64,000 bases of DNA from Forficula auricularia. Taxonomy: Eukaryota; Arthropoda; Insecta; Dermaptera; Forficulidae. A program made the translations under genes and the position numbers. Location of the stretch: assembly GCA_024734495.1 (NCBI GenBank), contig JALMQS010000887.1, positions 558,001 to 622,000 of the forward strand. The letters are read 5' to 3'. Below are positions 24,238-35,011 of this stretch, one piece after another. Numbering within the stretch: the stretch's first letter is position 1; each line of letters starts with the position of its first letter. The notes beneath the pieces are model-generated. The model worked only from the letters and a program-made list of their open reading frames with translations. It did not search any database and had not been told where the DNA came from.

Positions 24238-24614
24238 GTAAGTAATTATTTGTTATTTACATATGATTTTATTCATTCAGCGAAATCTGATTCTAGTGAG
24301 TAAATCAAGGAGGGTGTCATCTGTTTGTTTCAAATAAACACACATATATATATATATGAATAAATTATGTATATCGTCGCCTTAGAGTGTAAACCTGCTA
24401 ATTCACAACAAGGAAATTTTACAGAGCAGATGAGAAAAAACAAACAAAATTTAATATTGTTGTTATGGAAAGAAACTATTTTTCAGATTTTTATCGTAAT
24501 TTTAAGTATCAGTATTACTTGGACGATGTTGCATCTCTTTTTCTATCGAGCGATATTAATATGTCATATAGGTATGATAAAGAAATGGATTTATCAGGTT
24601 TATACTCTATGGCG

Positions 24615-25045
24615 ACGATATATATATATATGTTGCAGTAAAAACCCTTTTTTAGTAAGAACAGGTTCATACTAGTTAATAAGTGTTTCACTGAATAACT
24701 TTGTGGCAACTAGAATTTACTGATGTTGATTGAGTTTGATTCAAAGGTCTAAAATCTTTATTTCTAATCTTCCGCCTCATTTTGGGTGTTTATTTTCAAA
24801 AATTTTTTAAACAAAAATGTCAAAAATTAGAAGCAAAGTTGTAGAGGATTTTATTTCTGACAATTTCGTTTAAAATATTTTGAAAATAAACACACGAAAT
24901 AAGGCGGAAGGTCAAAAATGAAGATTCTAGACTCAAAAAAGATCATTAAAATCTAGTTGCCAGAAAGGTATTCAGTGAAACGCGTTTTAACTAGTAAGAA
25001 TCCGTTCTTACTAAAAACGGGTTTTTACTGCAACATATATATTTC
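24615..25045. mobile_element. Foldback element with GAAACGCG arms
   Basis: Arms 24620-24825 and 24880-25045 are inverted repeats (GTAAAAACCC, TTCAGTGAAACGCG, AGGCGGAAG). GAAACGCG followed by T-rich sequence resembles the 3' half of a hammerhead with palindromic CGCG; no clean CTGANGA precedes it. A single arm recurs at 4590-4690. Confidence 0.65.
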
Positions 25046-25059
25046 GATAAATTAAAATA

Positions 25060-25110
25060 CCTACAGTACCCGGCAGAGCGTTGCTCGGAAATTGTTTGCT
25101 TTAGTTAAAA
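25060..25110 (-). mobile_element. Possible Helitron 3' end remnant
   Basis: On the minus strand GAGC-AAC-GCTC forms a small hairpin followed by TGCCGGGTACTGTAG. It resembles Helitron 3' ends, but the terminal CTRR is not intact. Confidence 0.3.
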
Positions 25111-25424
25111 GCGATATATTATTATTATTTTTAATTTTAAATTTTGATAAAAATGTTGATTTTTATTTACAGCTAGAATTAAATAAAAAATTAATTTTTT
25201 TTTGCCAACGTTTTGACCCGTTCCAAATCGTTCGTTAGTACCGTTTTCGAGAAGCCGATAATATATATATAATAAGAATTTCTTAATTAATAATACTAAG
25301 ATAAAATAAATATTAGCTATCTATTAGGTAAAGTGACTAGCTCAACTTACAATGGAATTTTCATTAAAATTGGCAGCTGTCAACCGTTAAAGGTGTCTAA
25401 TGAAATCACAAGAGGTTGTCTTCT

Positions 25425-25850
25425 ACTCCTCTAATATAGATTGAATTATTTTTAATTATATTTCAAAATGGTTGACATTTAATTAAAAATAATCAACATT
25501 CTCTTGTGATTTCCTTAGAAATTGAAATTCTATTTCTATCGGCAAATTTGAACTCAATTTAGAAAAAGTAATATTGCCCAAATTCGAAACACTCAACCAT
25601 TTTTTTTAAATATATATGGGCTATGTAGATTGCGAAATTTCACATTTAAATATTTGAGTGAAGAATTTAGAGCAATACCTAGGTATGTCAGAGAGGTTCA
25701 ACTCACAGTGTAAGCAATTCGCCTGGATCGCTAATTTTGGCACTTGGGTTTGATTACCGAGGAAGTAAACACAATACTTGAAAATAATCCATTTCATCTC
25801 AAATCTAGTGACCACATGTAATTTCTTTGTAAATTTAAATTCTACTTCTA
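25425..25850 (+). repeat. SINE-like family D copies
   Basis: 25425-25570 and 25600-25850 match the family seen at 600-830 and 57080-57320, with GGGTTTGATTACCGAGG in place of the B box. They are diverged and without tRNA structure. Confidence 0.5.
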
Positions 25851-25899
25851 TCGGAAAATTTGATCTCTTATGGTATATTTATTGCCAAAAGTGTTTTTT

Positions 25900-26605
25900 A
25901 TTTTTTTTTATTTTTAGATTTAAATATGTTGTGGAATCCCAAAAACGAATAATAAAAATTGAAAAAGATAAAATATTTCACTTGAGAAATAAGTCGCTGA
26001 AAAAGTTGCAAATAAAGTGACGCAACGTACGTCTTATTTAATATAAAACTCTGAGATTAATTGATTTATGCAATTTCCTACGATCTTGTAAGCTAATTAA
26101 ATTATGGATACGATTAACCAAACAATAGAATAAAATCTTTATTTAATCTCATTTAAGCGGGTTATTTTACAATTTTTAATCTTAAATCACAAGAGCAGAT
26201 TTTTTTATACTCGTAGAGTCCTTAAAAATTTAAAATCTGTCTCATATTTTTTATTACCTAGTAAAAATTGCTTAGAATGGGACACTGGGACTTATAAATC
26301 TTTATTTCTATGTTTTTGCGAAAGTAATAAATTGTCTAGTGAGAGAAATAGGTCAACATATTGCAGAGGTGGAGCAACATTCCTCGCAGTGTGATTGAAC
26401 GCAAAGATAAACTCCATATATAATATGTTACTATACGTATTCACGTTTATAATTATTATGACGCTTTTCAGCTGAAATAGCCCATAGAACAAATAGAAAT
26501 GTATTTATATATCTAGTAGTGAAATCAGGTTAGAGTTCACTTGTAAGATAACATACATACAAAATATTTTTTTTCCCTTTTTTAACAACAATAAACTAAA
26601 TTGAA
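25900..26605. other. AT-rich intron, nothing recognised
   Basis: No repeat family, exon or RNA signature noted. Confidence 0.4.
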
Positions 26606-26609
26606 AGTT

Positions 26610-26835
26610 TCTTTTTGCCGAGAGTAGCAGAATTTTTAAAAATTAAAGGAGACAATAAAAAAGTATGTCTTCTGCTGGATGAAATAAATTTTTTAATTTA
26701 TATATAACGAGACTATAGTTTCGAGGACTTTGCCCTGTTCATCAGTCTATCAAATTTATTTCTCCAGCAGGAGACACAGTCTTTTATTGACTCATTTAAC
26801 AATAAACTGATGTGGCCATCCACATGACTTTACCA
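26610..26835. mobile_element. Foldback element, family 1, copy 2 (partial)
   Basis: Begins TTTTTGCCGAGAGTAGCAG, has GGAGACAATAAAAAAGT, the minus-strand ribozyme-like arm at 26711-26745, and ends with a short complement of the left arm. The right arm is largely deleted. Confidence 0.7.
26711..26745 (-). ncRNA. Hammerhead-like motif, CTATAG type
   Basis: CTGATGA (26745-26739), one extra A, stem AGGGC/GTCCT with an AAA loop, GAAA (26722-26719), palindrome CTATAG, TC. Core boxes are intact. Confidence 0.6.
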
Positions 26836-27212
26836 TACCCCTGCCCCCTCTCTTATATTCAATATTTAATAAAATTATTTATAATTATTTACGAAAGAAC
26901 TCTCCCCTCTCTCTGTATTTTGGACTCATTACCAATTTATGATATCTTCTTATAAATGAAAATCTTATAATCTAAATATCAGCTTTCTTCTATTTTTATT
27001 TGGAAATTTTATTATTTTAAATTATTTTTGCCTCCCCCCCCCTCCTCCACTGTCTTTTGATTTACTATCAATTTCACAAAGTGAGTCATTTTATAAGATC
27101 GTATAGAGTGAATGTGTGAAATTTCGTACAAATCGATCAAAGGGCCTAGTATTAGGAGTAGGGGGGGGGGCGTTTGAAGATTGAAGATTGGGAGGCATTT
27201 GAATATAGTTTG

Positions 27213-27445
27213 AAAAATGGTCAGGCCACTACAGAGCTGATCAAAATGAACGAGGAGGAGATTAAAGAAATTCCATAATTCATGTACCATAGATATTAGG
27301 TAATAGTTTGAGTTCGTGAATCATTGGCTAAGAGAATCTAGGAGCTAAGGCTCTTATGAAGAGCATCGCAGGGCACATGCGAAGATCCCGGGTTCGAACC
27401 CCGGCTGATTCTTTTGTCTATAATCAAAAAATATTTTCTTTGTTC
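27213..27445 (+). mobile_element. SINE-like repeat E, copy 2
   Basis: Shares its full length with 13605-13855. The pol III B-box-like GGTTCGAACCC at 27391 is intact, with a tRNA-like head (TTGGCTAAGAGAATCTAG). Confidence 0.65.
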
Positions 27446-27565
27446 GCTAATTTATTTAGGAGTTATATGGATTTTTCTATTTTTTTATCCCCCCACAATT
27501 TTGGCCCCGAAAAAAATCATGAATTTTTTATTATGTATATAGGTCTCTTTTATAGTAAATTTCAT

Positions 27566-28085
27566 TTTTAACCGACTTCAAAAAAGAAGGAGGTTCTCAA
27601 TTCGACTGAACTTTTCTTGTTTTTTTTTCTGTTTTTTTTGGCCTGAAAATTTTATAATTTCAATTTTTTTAATTTGAAAATTTTATAATTTTAATTTTTT
27701 TAATTTGATAATTTCAATTTTTTAAAAGCCCCCCTTTAATTTTTGGTTCGATTTCAAACAAAATCTAATCAGCTCTTAATCTCAAATACCTAAAGAATCT
27801 ACATGTGAAATTTTGCTTTGATATTTACACTAGTTTTTGAGCTAGAACGTACACAAAATTCGGTAACTTGCCAACAGACATTTTGAAAAAATCAATAATA
27901 TCTCCTAAAATATCATTTTTCAATGTTCAGTCATAAGGACTATTTGTAGAGCAAAGCATCGTTTCGCTTTTTTCCCCCTTTTTTAATAGTTTTATCCGTT
28001 TTTGAACTATTTTGAAAAAACGAAGCAAAAAAAAAATACATTTTTAATGCCCGATTATAATACTTGACCATACCCTTTGTGTTTA
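27566..28085 (+). repeat. AACCGACTTC-type repeat end plus repeat H
   Basis: 27566-27611 is a conserved block (AACCGACTTCAAAAAAGAAG) also found inverted at 40255-40300. 27720-28085 is repeat H (copies at 10550-10865 and 63290-63660), T-rich with CCGATTATAATACTTGACC at its end. Confidence 0.5.
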
Positions 28086-28499
28086 AAGTAAAAATAAATA
28101 AAATTAATACACGGAGAAATCTGGTTCTAGAAAATTCAAGAGTTTCCTTTTGTTCGAACGTGGTTTATTTTTGTTAAATACGAAATCCACTGTTAAGATT
28201 TTCATTAGATGTTTTCCTAATAATTTTAGAACAAAAGTGTAAATATATCTACAAAAGACAAACAACAGATAAACAGCATCAAATTTATTCATAGGTTTCT
28301 GTGTGAATATTTTATAAAGATAGAAAAAAGATAGATAAACAAAATTAAAAATTAGATAAATCTGATTTCATAATTTCTATGAAATTTCTGGAGCTAAAAG
28401 CTTAAAATTTGAAATGAAAGTTGGTTTTAGGTTTTTAAGATGATCAGCAAGTTTTTTTTTTTATTAAGTTGTATCATTCGCATCAATAATAAATGTGTA

Positions 28500-28775
28500 A
28501 CAGGAACAGCGAGAGAATTTGACAAAAATTAAAAACACAATTTTTATTTAATGGGTCAAACCTTTCGTCAATTTATTTTTGACTTCCGCAGTTGCCCATT
28601 TTATCTCTCCTTTGTCAAAAAACAATTTGATTATGATGTTGTGTCGCAGAGTGAAATTGTTCTTTTACAAAGAGTGATAAAATGGGCCCAGTGAGGAAGT
28701 AAAAATAAATTGACGAAACGTCTGGCCCATTTAATAAAAACTCTGTTTTTAATTTTTTATTAGGTTTTAATAAGT
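28500..28775. mobile_element. Foldback element, family 4, copy 1
   Basis: Arms 28510-28625 and 28670-28775 share AAATTGACGAAACGTCTGG-type sequence. Each arm holds a decayed ribozyme-like core: the minus arm has CTGCGGA with a perfect GTCAA/TTGAC stem, and the plus arm has GAAACGTC. The intact counterpart is at 39041-39072. Confidence 0.7.
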
Positions 28776-29405
28776 TGAATGAAAAAAGGAAAAGATTTTA
28801 AAATCACATTTTGTCTTGTTTTAAAACAATTTCTTCCAAACATCTCAGAGTTTTTAAATTTTGTATTAAGGCTACTTTTAAAAAGTAAACTGGTAATCAT
28901 AATGAAACCAAATGAAAACATGATTTTATGTGTTTCTTTCTTTCACTTTTTTGAAATTTGAATTTAAAAAAAAAATTAATACTAAACATTACCTTCTTAA
29001 AACTAGCTTTCGTAGCAATTTCAAGTTACTAACTACAGTAGTTAACAGGAAAATCGTGATATTTTAAAATGAAGCCATCTCTCTCTAATTTTGAGATTTT
29101 CTATTATTTTATAATATTATCAAAGGAACGTATCAATAAATTTAAATGCAGATTAATTAATTAATTCTTTTTTTTATAATAATAATCAAAATGAGACTTT
29201 TTTAAAAACACATGGAAAACGTTGGTCGTTCCCCTTATGGACAGGAGAAAGGTCAATTATAACACATATCTTCTTTACATAAGATTTTAATAATTCCCAT
29301 TATAGTAACTTTATCTAATTAATTCTTGTAAATGTCATATTTAGTAAAATAAAATTACATATGAAAATAGATTTATTTCTTAAAATCATTGAACTATGTA
29401 TTTAG

Positions 29406-29574
29406 GATGCTACGACAAATGGCGAAGTTGCCTCTCCTAAAAAATCCCCTATGAAGACTGGACTGGCCAGGAAGGGAGCAACTTCTCCAACCAAAACGCC
29501 ACGATCGCCGACGAAGACTGCCAAAGGACCACCCAAAACGCCCGATACAGCCCCATCGACAGCAGATAAAAAAA
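29406..29574 (+). CDS. tau: tau-family MAP, basic proline-rich exon 3
   Basis: The exon runs from acceptor TTTAG to donor AA/GTAAGC, 169 nt. It encodes about 56 residues rich in Lys, Pro, Ser and Thr, with repeated SP and TP sites (SPKKSPMKTG, SPTKTPRSPTK, TPDTAP). This is the expected composition of the proline-rich region just N-terminal of the microtubule-binding repeats in tau proteins. Such regions reinforce binding and are targets of proline-directed kinases (family knowledge). Only this frame is open. It ends with one base that completes a Lys codon with exon 4. Confidence 0.9.
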
Positions 29575-30830
29575 GTAAGCGATAAATGGTTCCATTTTAT
29601 TTCCTTTATTTGTTTAAATTATTGGTTTTAAAATAAAATAAGTTAATTTTAATCTATTTGTTAAATATAAGTGCACCCTGTCAAAATAGAAAATTAGAGG
29701 GACTTACTTTTACAGGAATTATATAATTTTTTTAATAATTATAAACAGAAACAAAATGTCGTCTAAGCTCATGGGGATGACTGTTTATCACTTTTATAGG
29801 AAAATTCTCAAATTTTTACCATCAAATCATTGATCTATTAAATATTTATTCCCGAAATTTGAAGTTGATCGTCTGTCCCGTTATCGAGAAATAAATTATT
29901 GAAAATTGTTCTTTTAACATGAAAGTAAATGGACCGAGCTTTTAAAAGGGTTATAACTTCTACACAAATTATACCATTTTCAACAAATTTATACACATCA
30001 ATAATTCAACTTTTATGATTTGAATGGTACATTTTTCAATAGATTTGACAGTCTAGTTAATTAGTTATTCATAAATGTAAAAATAAAATGTTATTTGCAG
30101 CCAACAGAATATAACAAAAGCACTAGTGTAGAATTCCAACTCTATATCTTGAAAGTATTTTTGTGTTAAATAAATGTTTTATAATCAGAAAAAATTTATC
30201 TCAATATTCTTTTTATTAATATTATCAAAATAAAGATTTCTATTCGAAATTAACCTCATTATTAACAAATTTTTTATTTAAAAATTTAGTATGCAGACGT
30301 TGTCACTGTGCATAAATACAAAAGATTTTTCAAAGATCAACCAGATAAATAAGCTGTCCCAAACTCTCTTAATGGAATATGTTTATTAATTTTCTTTAAT
30401 CTTATAGAGTCGTGTTAAATAAAAACAACAGTCAATGCGCCCTTAAAAAAAATAAAAAATAAAAACAAAAGCTTCTTTTTCAGCAATTTTTAATTCAAAT
30501 GATGACTTAAATTAATTCAAATGTCACTACCGTGACTTTGGATATAGAGTCGTCGACTGATTAAGTGCGTTATTTAAGGCATTTGGTAGGAATAGATATA
30601 ATGTAGAAAAAAGTGAAAGTTTTTTCTTCGGTATGTTACAAATTTTAGTGGCTTGGCAATTTTTTGTCAGTTAACTGTTTGAGCTAGATAATTGAGACTA
30701 GGGCAGAGAGATGGAGTTTATTAATACGAACATATGCTCTAAATTTTAGCTTATTAGCTAAATCAGTAGCTCTTCATAAAGACAATTCAATTTTTGCCTA
30801 ATTTTCCTCATTATTCACTCGGAAGTAGAC
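29575..30830 (+). other. tau: Intron 3-4 of the tau-family gene, first part
   Basis: AT-rich intron without recognised elements. Confidence 0.4.
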
Positions 30831-30834
30831 AATT

Positions 30835-31320
30835 TTGGATTGGCCTCTGAGCGTATATAGACGTATAGATATATTATACCTATACTTAATTTGTTTAGGT
30901 ATATTCCTAAGAAATATTTGAAAACATTTAGATTATTCCTAAATAAATATTTTATCCTTGTACGCACCAAATGCCTGAATATAGGCAATCATCTCGTCAC
31001 CCATTCTTCAAGGCTGCGTAAAATTTAGGCTCTGTAGTAAATTATTTGAGATTTAGAGTTAAAATACATATTTATAATTAAAAAGGCTTATGACGAAGGT
31101 CTAACCTTATAGTCTCTAGCAAATAAATTATTTATATAATTATTATGTGTTTAATATGAATGCAAAGTATAAATTTGATTAGGAGAAATCAATAAGGTTG
31201 TTCTATACTTGTTGCAAATAAACCAACATATAATAATGAATATAATATTTATTTGCATTTAAACATAATAATAATTATATTATATTTATAAATTAAAATT
31301 AAATTATATTTAAAATTACT
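30835..31320 (+). repeat. Repeat G, copy 3, and family A fragment
   Basis: 30835-31035 matches 12601 and 4691. 31085-31260 carries remnants of the family A foldback (CCTTATAGTCTCTAGCAAAT, AGAAATCAATAAGGTTGT). Confidence 0.6.
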
Positions 31321-32227
31321 AAAAAGTGATTGATAAAATTTCACTTACCATTAAGCAGAGGCTGGTTGAGAGTTCTCGTTTGAATATTCACTATTATGTG
31401 TGCTGAAAAAAAAATTAAATTATTAAAACTAGTATTTATCTATATATAATTATAGAAAAGATGAGTCCATAGAGAGGAATAATGTATACTATTTACTTGT
31501 TATTAAAATAATTTTATTTTGTTTGTTAATTGAAATGAACACATAGTTTTGGAAAAAAAGTTTCTAGTTGATGTTATCTGCCTCACATTAAGTAATTAAA
31601 AAATTCATTTATCCTAATGTAAATAAATTATGATTAAGAAAATATTAACAGATAGATAAATTTCCTGTTTTCATAGTAAATTATTTCATTATATCAAATC
31701 ATAATTACAAAATTATTTAATAAATATTATAATTACCAATTTCACTCTTTCGGAATTTATTAAAAGTGGATTTACTTGTGGCCCCTCTGAACATTTGCAA
31801 TCGACTAAGACAAGAGACCCAGATGAAGGAAATTATTATCGAATTCACGGAATGAACAGTTCATTTCGAACTCCTTTTTTCTTTAAGAAATTACAAGAAA
31901 AATAAATAAATAGTGATTCTTTTTATAAAGATAAATTTAATAACAATTAGAAAAAATTGATTAATAAAAGTATAATTAATAAAAAAAATTATGATAAATG
32001 AAAAAAGGAAGGCTATTGAATGTTCGTTCTAGGACTAAAATAATTATAGTTCATTAATAAAAAAATTATACAATAAATGAAAATTTGAAGACTTTAAATG
32101 TTTATTTTAGTTGATAGAGTTTTTCTTTAGGAATAAATTTACAATTGGTTGTTGTTGAAGGCAGTCCAAGGTGGTTGTAAAAAATAAGACTATATCAGTT
32201 TTATTATTTTACATTTATTCGATAACC

Positions 32228-32260
32228 GACGTTTCGGAGATTTACTCTCTCCTTCTTCAG
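32228..32260 (-). ncRNA. Hammerhead-like motif, CG type, left arm of family 2
   Basis: CTGAAGA (32260-32254), an extra A, a perfect 5-bp stem GGAGA/TCTCC with a 7-nt loop, GAAA (32235-32232), CG, TC. All conserved hammerhead boxes are present. Stem III would be only the 2-nt palindrome CG, so action as a dimer is inferred. Confidence 0.65.
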
Positions 32261-32438
32261 GGTAACGAAAAGTCAATGAAAGTATATCAATTCATAATTA
32301 CTTCCTGTCTCCTTTGACAATACCAAGAAAACATTATAAAATTTCATCTCGATAGAAAAAGCAATTGATGATTAATCATTGTCAAAGGAGACAGGAAGTA
32401 ATTATGAATTGATATACTTTCATTGGCTTTTCGTTGCC

Positions 32439-32471
32439 CTGAAGAAGGAGAGAGTAAATCTCCGAAACGTC
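32439..32471 (+). ncRNA. Hammerhead-like motif, CG type, right arm of family 2
   Basis: Exact mirror of the motif at 32228-32260: CTGAAGA, extra A, GGAGA/TCTCC, GAAA at 32464-32467, CG, TC. Confidence 0.65.
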
Positions 32472-33044
32472 GGTTATCGAATAAATGTAAAATAATAAAA
32501 CTGATATAGTCTTGTTTTTTACAACCACCTTGGACTGCCTTCATCAACATCCAATTGTTTATTTTAGTGCCAAAATGATTAAATTTCATTTTAATAAGAA
32601 ATATAGGATAAATGAAAAAGTGAAGGCTATCTTCGTTCTAGTGGCAAAATGACAATAATTCGTTAATAAAAAAATATACGATAATTAAAAAACGGATGGC
32701 TGTTGAACGTTTGTTCTATTGGCAAAAAGATTTTAGTTCCGTTATAAAAAATATTTCTATAAATGAAAATAGGAAGGCTTTTAAATGTTCTTTCTAGTCC
32801 CAAAATGATCAAATTTCATCAATTAGAAATATAGGATAAATGAAAAAGGGAAGGATATTGAATCATTGTTGTAGTGCCAAAGTGATTATATTTCTAAAAA
32901 GAAAATTGATAAGATTTTAACTTTCTACCTTGATGAGTATGCATAAAACTATAAAAAAATACATCATCTGCTGCTCTTGAATGTTTGTAACTAATGAGCT
33001 AAAATTTGGCTTACAAGCTTTTAGTGAGAGTAAATAAAATTACA

Positions 33045-33200
33045 AGGTAGGTTTCACATAAATTAAAAAAATATATGTTTTGATTTTTATCTCGATACAT
33101 ATATTTCGCGCGTTACGAGCTAACAGAAGCTAACGTAGAAATATATCGAGATAAAATTTAAATCATATTTATGTGAAACCTACATTGAAATTTTATTAAC
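33045..33200. mobile_element. Small foldback
   Basis: Arms GTAGGTTTCACATAAAT (33050) and its complement (33168) with ATATATTTC/GAAATATAT nearer the centre. GC-richer turn at 33107-33140. Confidence 0.65.
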
Positions 33201-33739
33201 TCTTATTTAAAAATATTTCACCTTGAACCTACACCTAACTCTTTAAAAATTACTTTTAATGAGAAGCTGCCTTTATATTGCAAGTTTCAGCTTTCTAGCT
33301 GAAACCGTTTTTAACGAAAAAAATTCCCAAATAACCAACATTCGTAAAGAGTGTACGGAGTCTTGTAAAAATTTTCGCATTTTTTTTATAATTTAATTTA
33401 TTTTTAAAAAGTGAGGCTTTAAAAAAATAAATGTATTTATTGATGATTGACATAATTATTTTAGCTCTGCTCTATATAGTCGGTTTTTTGTTTTCTCTAT
33501 AAAATAGTTCAAATGCCAAAAGCCTTAGAATTCTTGAAGAAGGTACTGATTGCTATATAATACTTCTAACATGTAGTACTAGCTATTATTCTAATGCACT
33601 TTGTAATGTTAGTATATCACACGTTACACCCCTGCCTTTTTTACTTTAATTGGTTGAGAGATAGCAGTAATAATCGAGAACTCACGGTTATGTTTCAAAC
33701 TTAAAACTCTGTCACAACAGTTTTCTTTTTAAATCTCTT

Positions 33740-33975
33740 CTAAGATTCAACACCCCTACGCGTCTAAACTAACCGAACAAACGCATTCGCCAATTCGTTT
33801 ATCCCTATGACTCTAGAGACAGTAACTCTCAGAGTCTTCCCCTGTCCGTCTTCCTAGCTACATGTAACCTTCAGTCTTTCAAAACACGGATCCACTGATA
33901 CTTTCAATTCTGACCCAATTCCTGAAATCTCTTCTTATTTTAACGATAACTGCCGAGTGCGGACTTCAGAGGTTG
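33740..33975 (+). pseudogene. Jockey/CR1-like LINE C-terminus fragment, copy 1
   Basis: In shifted frames it reads TNRTNAFANSFIPMT, then ATCNLQSFKTRIH*YFQF, the tail of a non-LTR reverse transcriptase (typical: RT.aF.nSFiP.ts..WNsLP...). The WNSLP segment is scrambled. Frameshift and stops show it is dead. Same family as the minus-strand copies at 57453-57957 and 59055-59262. Confidence 0.75.
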
Positions 33976-34029
33976 TACATTTTTGGTGCAACTTATTCTT
34001 GTATCAATATCATAATAAATAAATAGTTT

Positions 34030-34250
34030 TATGTTTTAAACAAAAACAAATTTTATTAGAAATTCAAACGTTTCGTGAGAAATTTTTCCTTTTAAATATG
34101 TTGAAATATTTTATTTATTTTTTCTGGTATTAAATACTAGTAAGTACAGTTCTTTCATACAATTTCTCCCAAAACGTTTGGATTTCTAATAAACGTGTTG
34201 ACGTTGTTTTATAAAAGAACTGTATTTATTTAATTCCAGAAACAATCAAT
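34030..34250. mobile_element. Foldback, family 6
   Basis: Arms share ATTCAAACGTTTCG and CAAAACGTTTGG with ACAAATTTTATTAGAAAT flanks. Related sequences at 7685-7760, 4260-4300 and 57000-57060. In the last, GGGAGA/TCTCCC pairs directly before GAAACGTTTG, a degenerate hammerhead-like form. Confidence 0.55.
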
Positions 34251-34404
34251 AAATTATTTTAATATATTACTTATATTCAATAATTATTTTTCTACAATTT
34301 TTGAATATTTAAAGTACAATATTGAACATATGTATTTAAGTACATCATTTACATTTTCATACTTTTTTACTTGGGATTGATTTTATTTGTATGTTTTCCC
34401 CCAG

Positions 34405-34616
34405 AACTGCCGATGAATAAAATCCAAGTGGGTGCAGCTCCATCGCCCAATTTAAAGACCGTTCGAAGTAAAATAGGATCATTAGACAACGCCAGCTATA
34501 AACCAGGGGGCGGAAACGTTAAGATTGAACATCGGAAATTGGAATTCGGCAAAGCGGCTGCGAGTAAAATTGCAGCCAAAAATGAAAACTACACCCCAGG
34601 CGGAGGCGATAAAAAG
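34405..34616 (+). CDS. tau: tau-family MAP, microtubule-binding repeats 1 and 2 (exon 4)
   Basis: A 212-nt exon runs from CCCCCAG to AAG/GTAAGT. It encodes the linker LPMNKIQVGAAPSPN and then two tubulin-binding repeats: one with KIGSLDNASYKPGGG and one with KIAAKNENYTPGGG, each followed by the basic inter-repeat (NVKIEHRKLEF, DKK...). The KIGS and PGGG motifs are the signature of the tau/MAP2/MAP4 family. PGGG spacing is 31 residues, the usual period. The second repeat lacks the KxGS serine (KIAAKNE), so the KXGS phosphosite known from the family is missing there. Phase 0 at the 3' end matches exon 5. Confidence 0.97.
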
Positions 34617-35011
34617 GTAAGTGAAAAGCAAATCAACCTTTTTATATGGAAATTTATCATTAAGTTAAACGATTTTTTTTAATCTATATAGAAAGTAATT
34701 TGAACGAGGATACATATTTTAATTCCAAGCTGTTCTTAAAAGGAAATAGCGAAATTATTGTCTAAGCCCCAAAAAGTAAAATTTCACTTTAAATTAAATA
34801 TTAATGTTAAGAGGACTGTTAAAATCGATTAAATGTATATTTCATTAAGAGAAATCAATGAGGTTGTCCTCTGCTTGATTCAAACAATTACAAATTACTA
34901 AGTATAAATATGGGCTGAATTAATTTTTCTTATCAACTCTTCAACCCTTAAAAAGAGTTACCACACTTAATAGAGAATTTCATTAAAAATGATTTCTACT
35001 AGATTCTAGAG

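Larger units (their letters stand above)
32111..32555. mobile_element. Hammerhead-bearing foldback, family 2, with 12-bp target duplication
   Basis: TGTTTATTTTAG occurs at 32099-32110 and 32556-32567, flanking the element exactly and restoring the minisatellite unit when one copy is removed. Structure: a one-sided tail of about 35 bp (32111-32148), then arms 32149-32350 and 32360-32555 that are nearly perfect inverted repeats. Both arms contain intact ribozyme-like cores. No protein is encoded. A 12-bp duplication plus a one-sided tail suggests a retroelement mechanism more than cut-and-paste. Confidence 0.85.
31950..32905 (+). repeat. Minisatellite, ~75-80 bp unit, split by a foldback insertion
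   Basis: The unit contains GCCAAAATGATTAAATTTC, then ATAAATGAAAAAG, then GAAGGCT and TTCTAGT. About two units lie before 32110 and four after 32567. The foldback at 32111-32555 sits between the two parts. Confidence 0.75.

Noticed and set aside
27316..27415. tRNA-like sequence with GGTTCGAACCC
   Set aside because: The same unit with flanks occurs at 13605-13855, so it is a dispersed repeat and not a tRNA gene.
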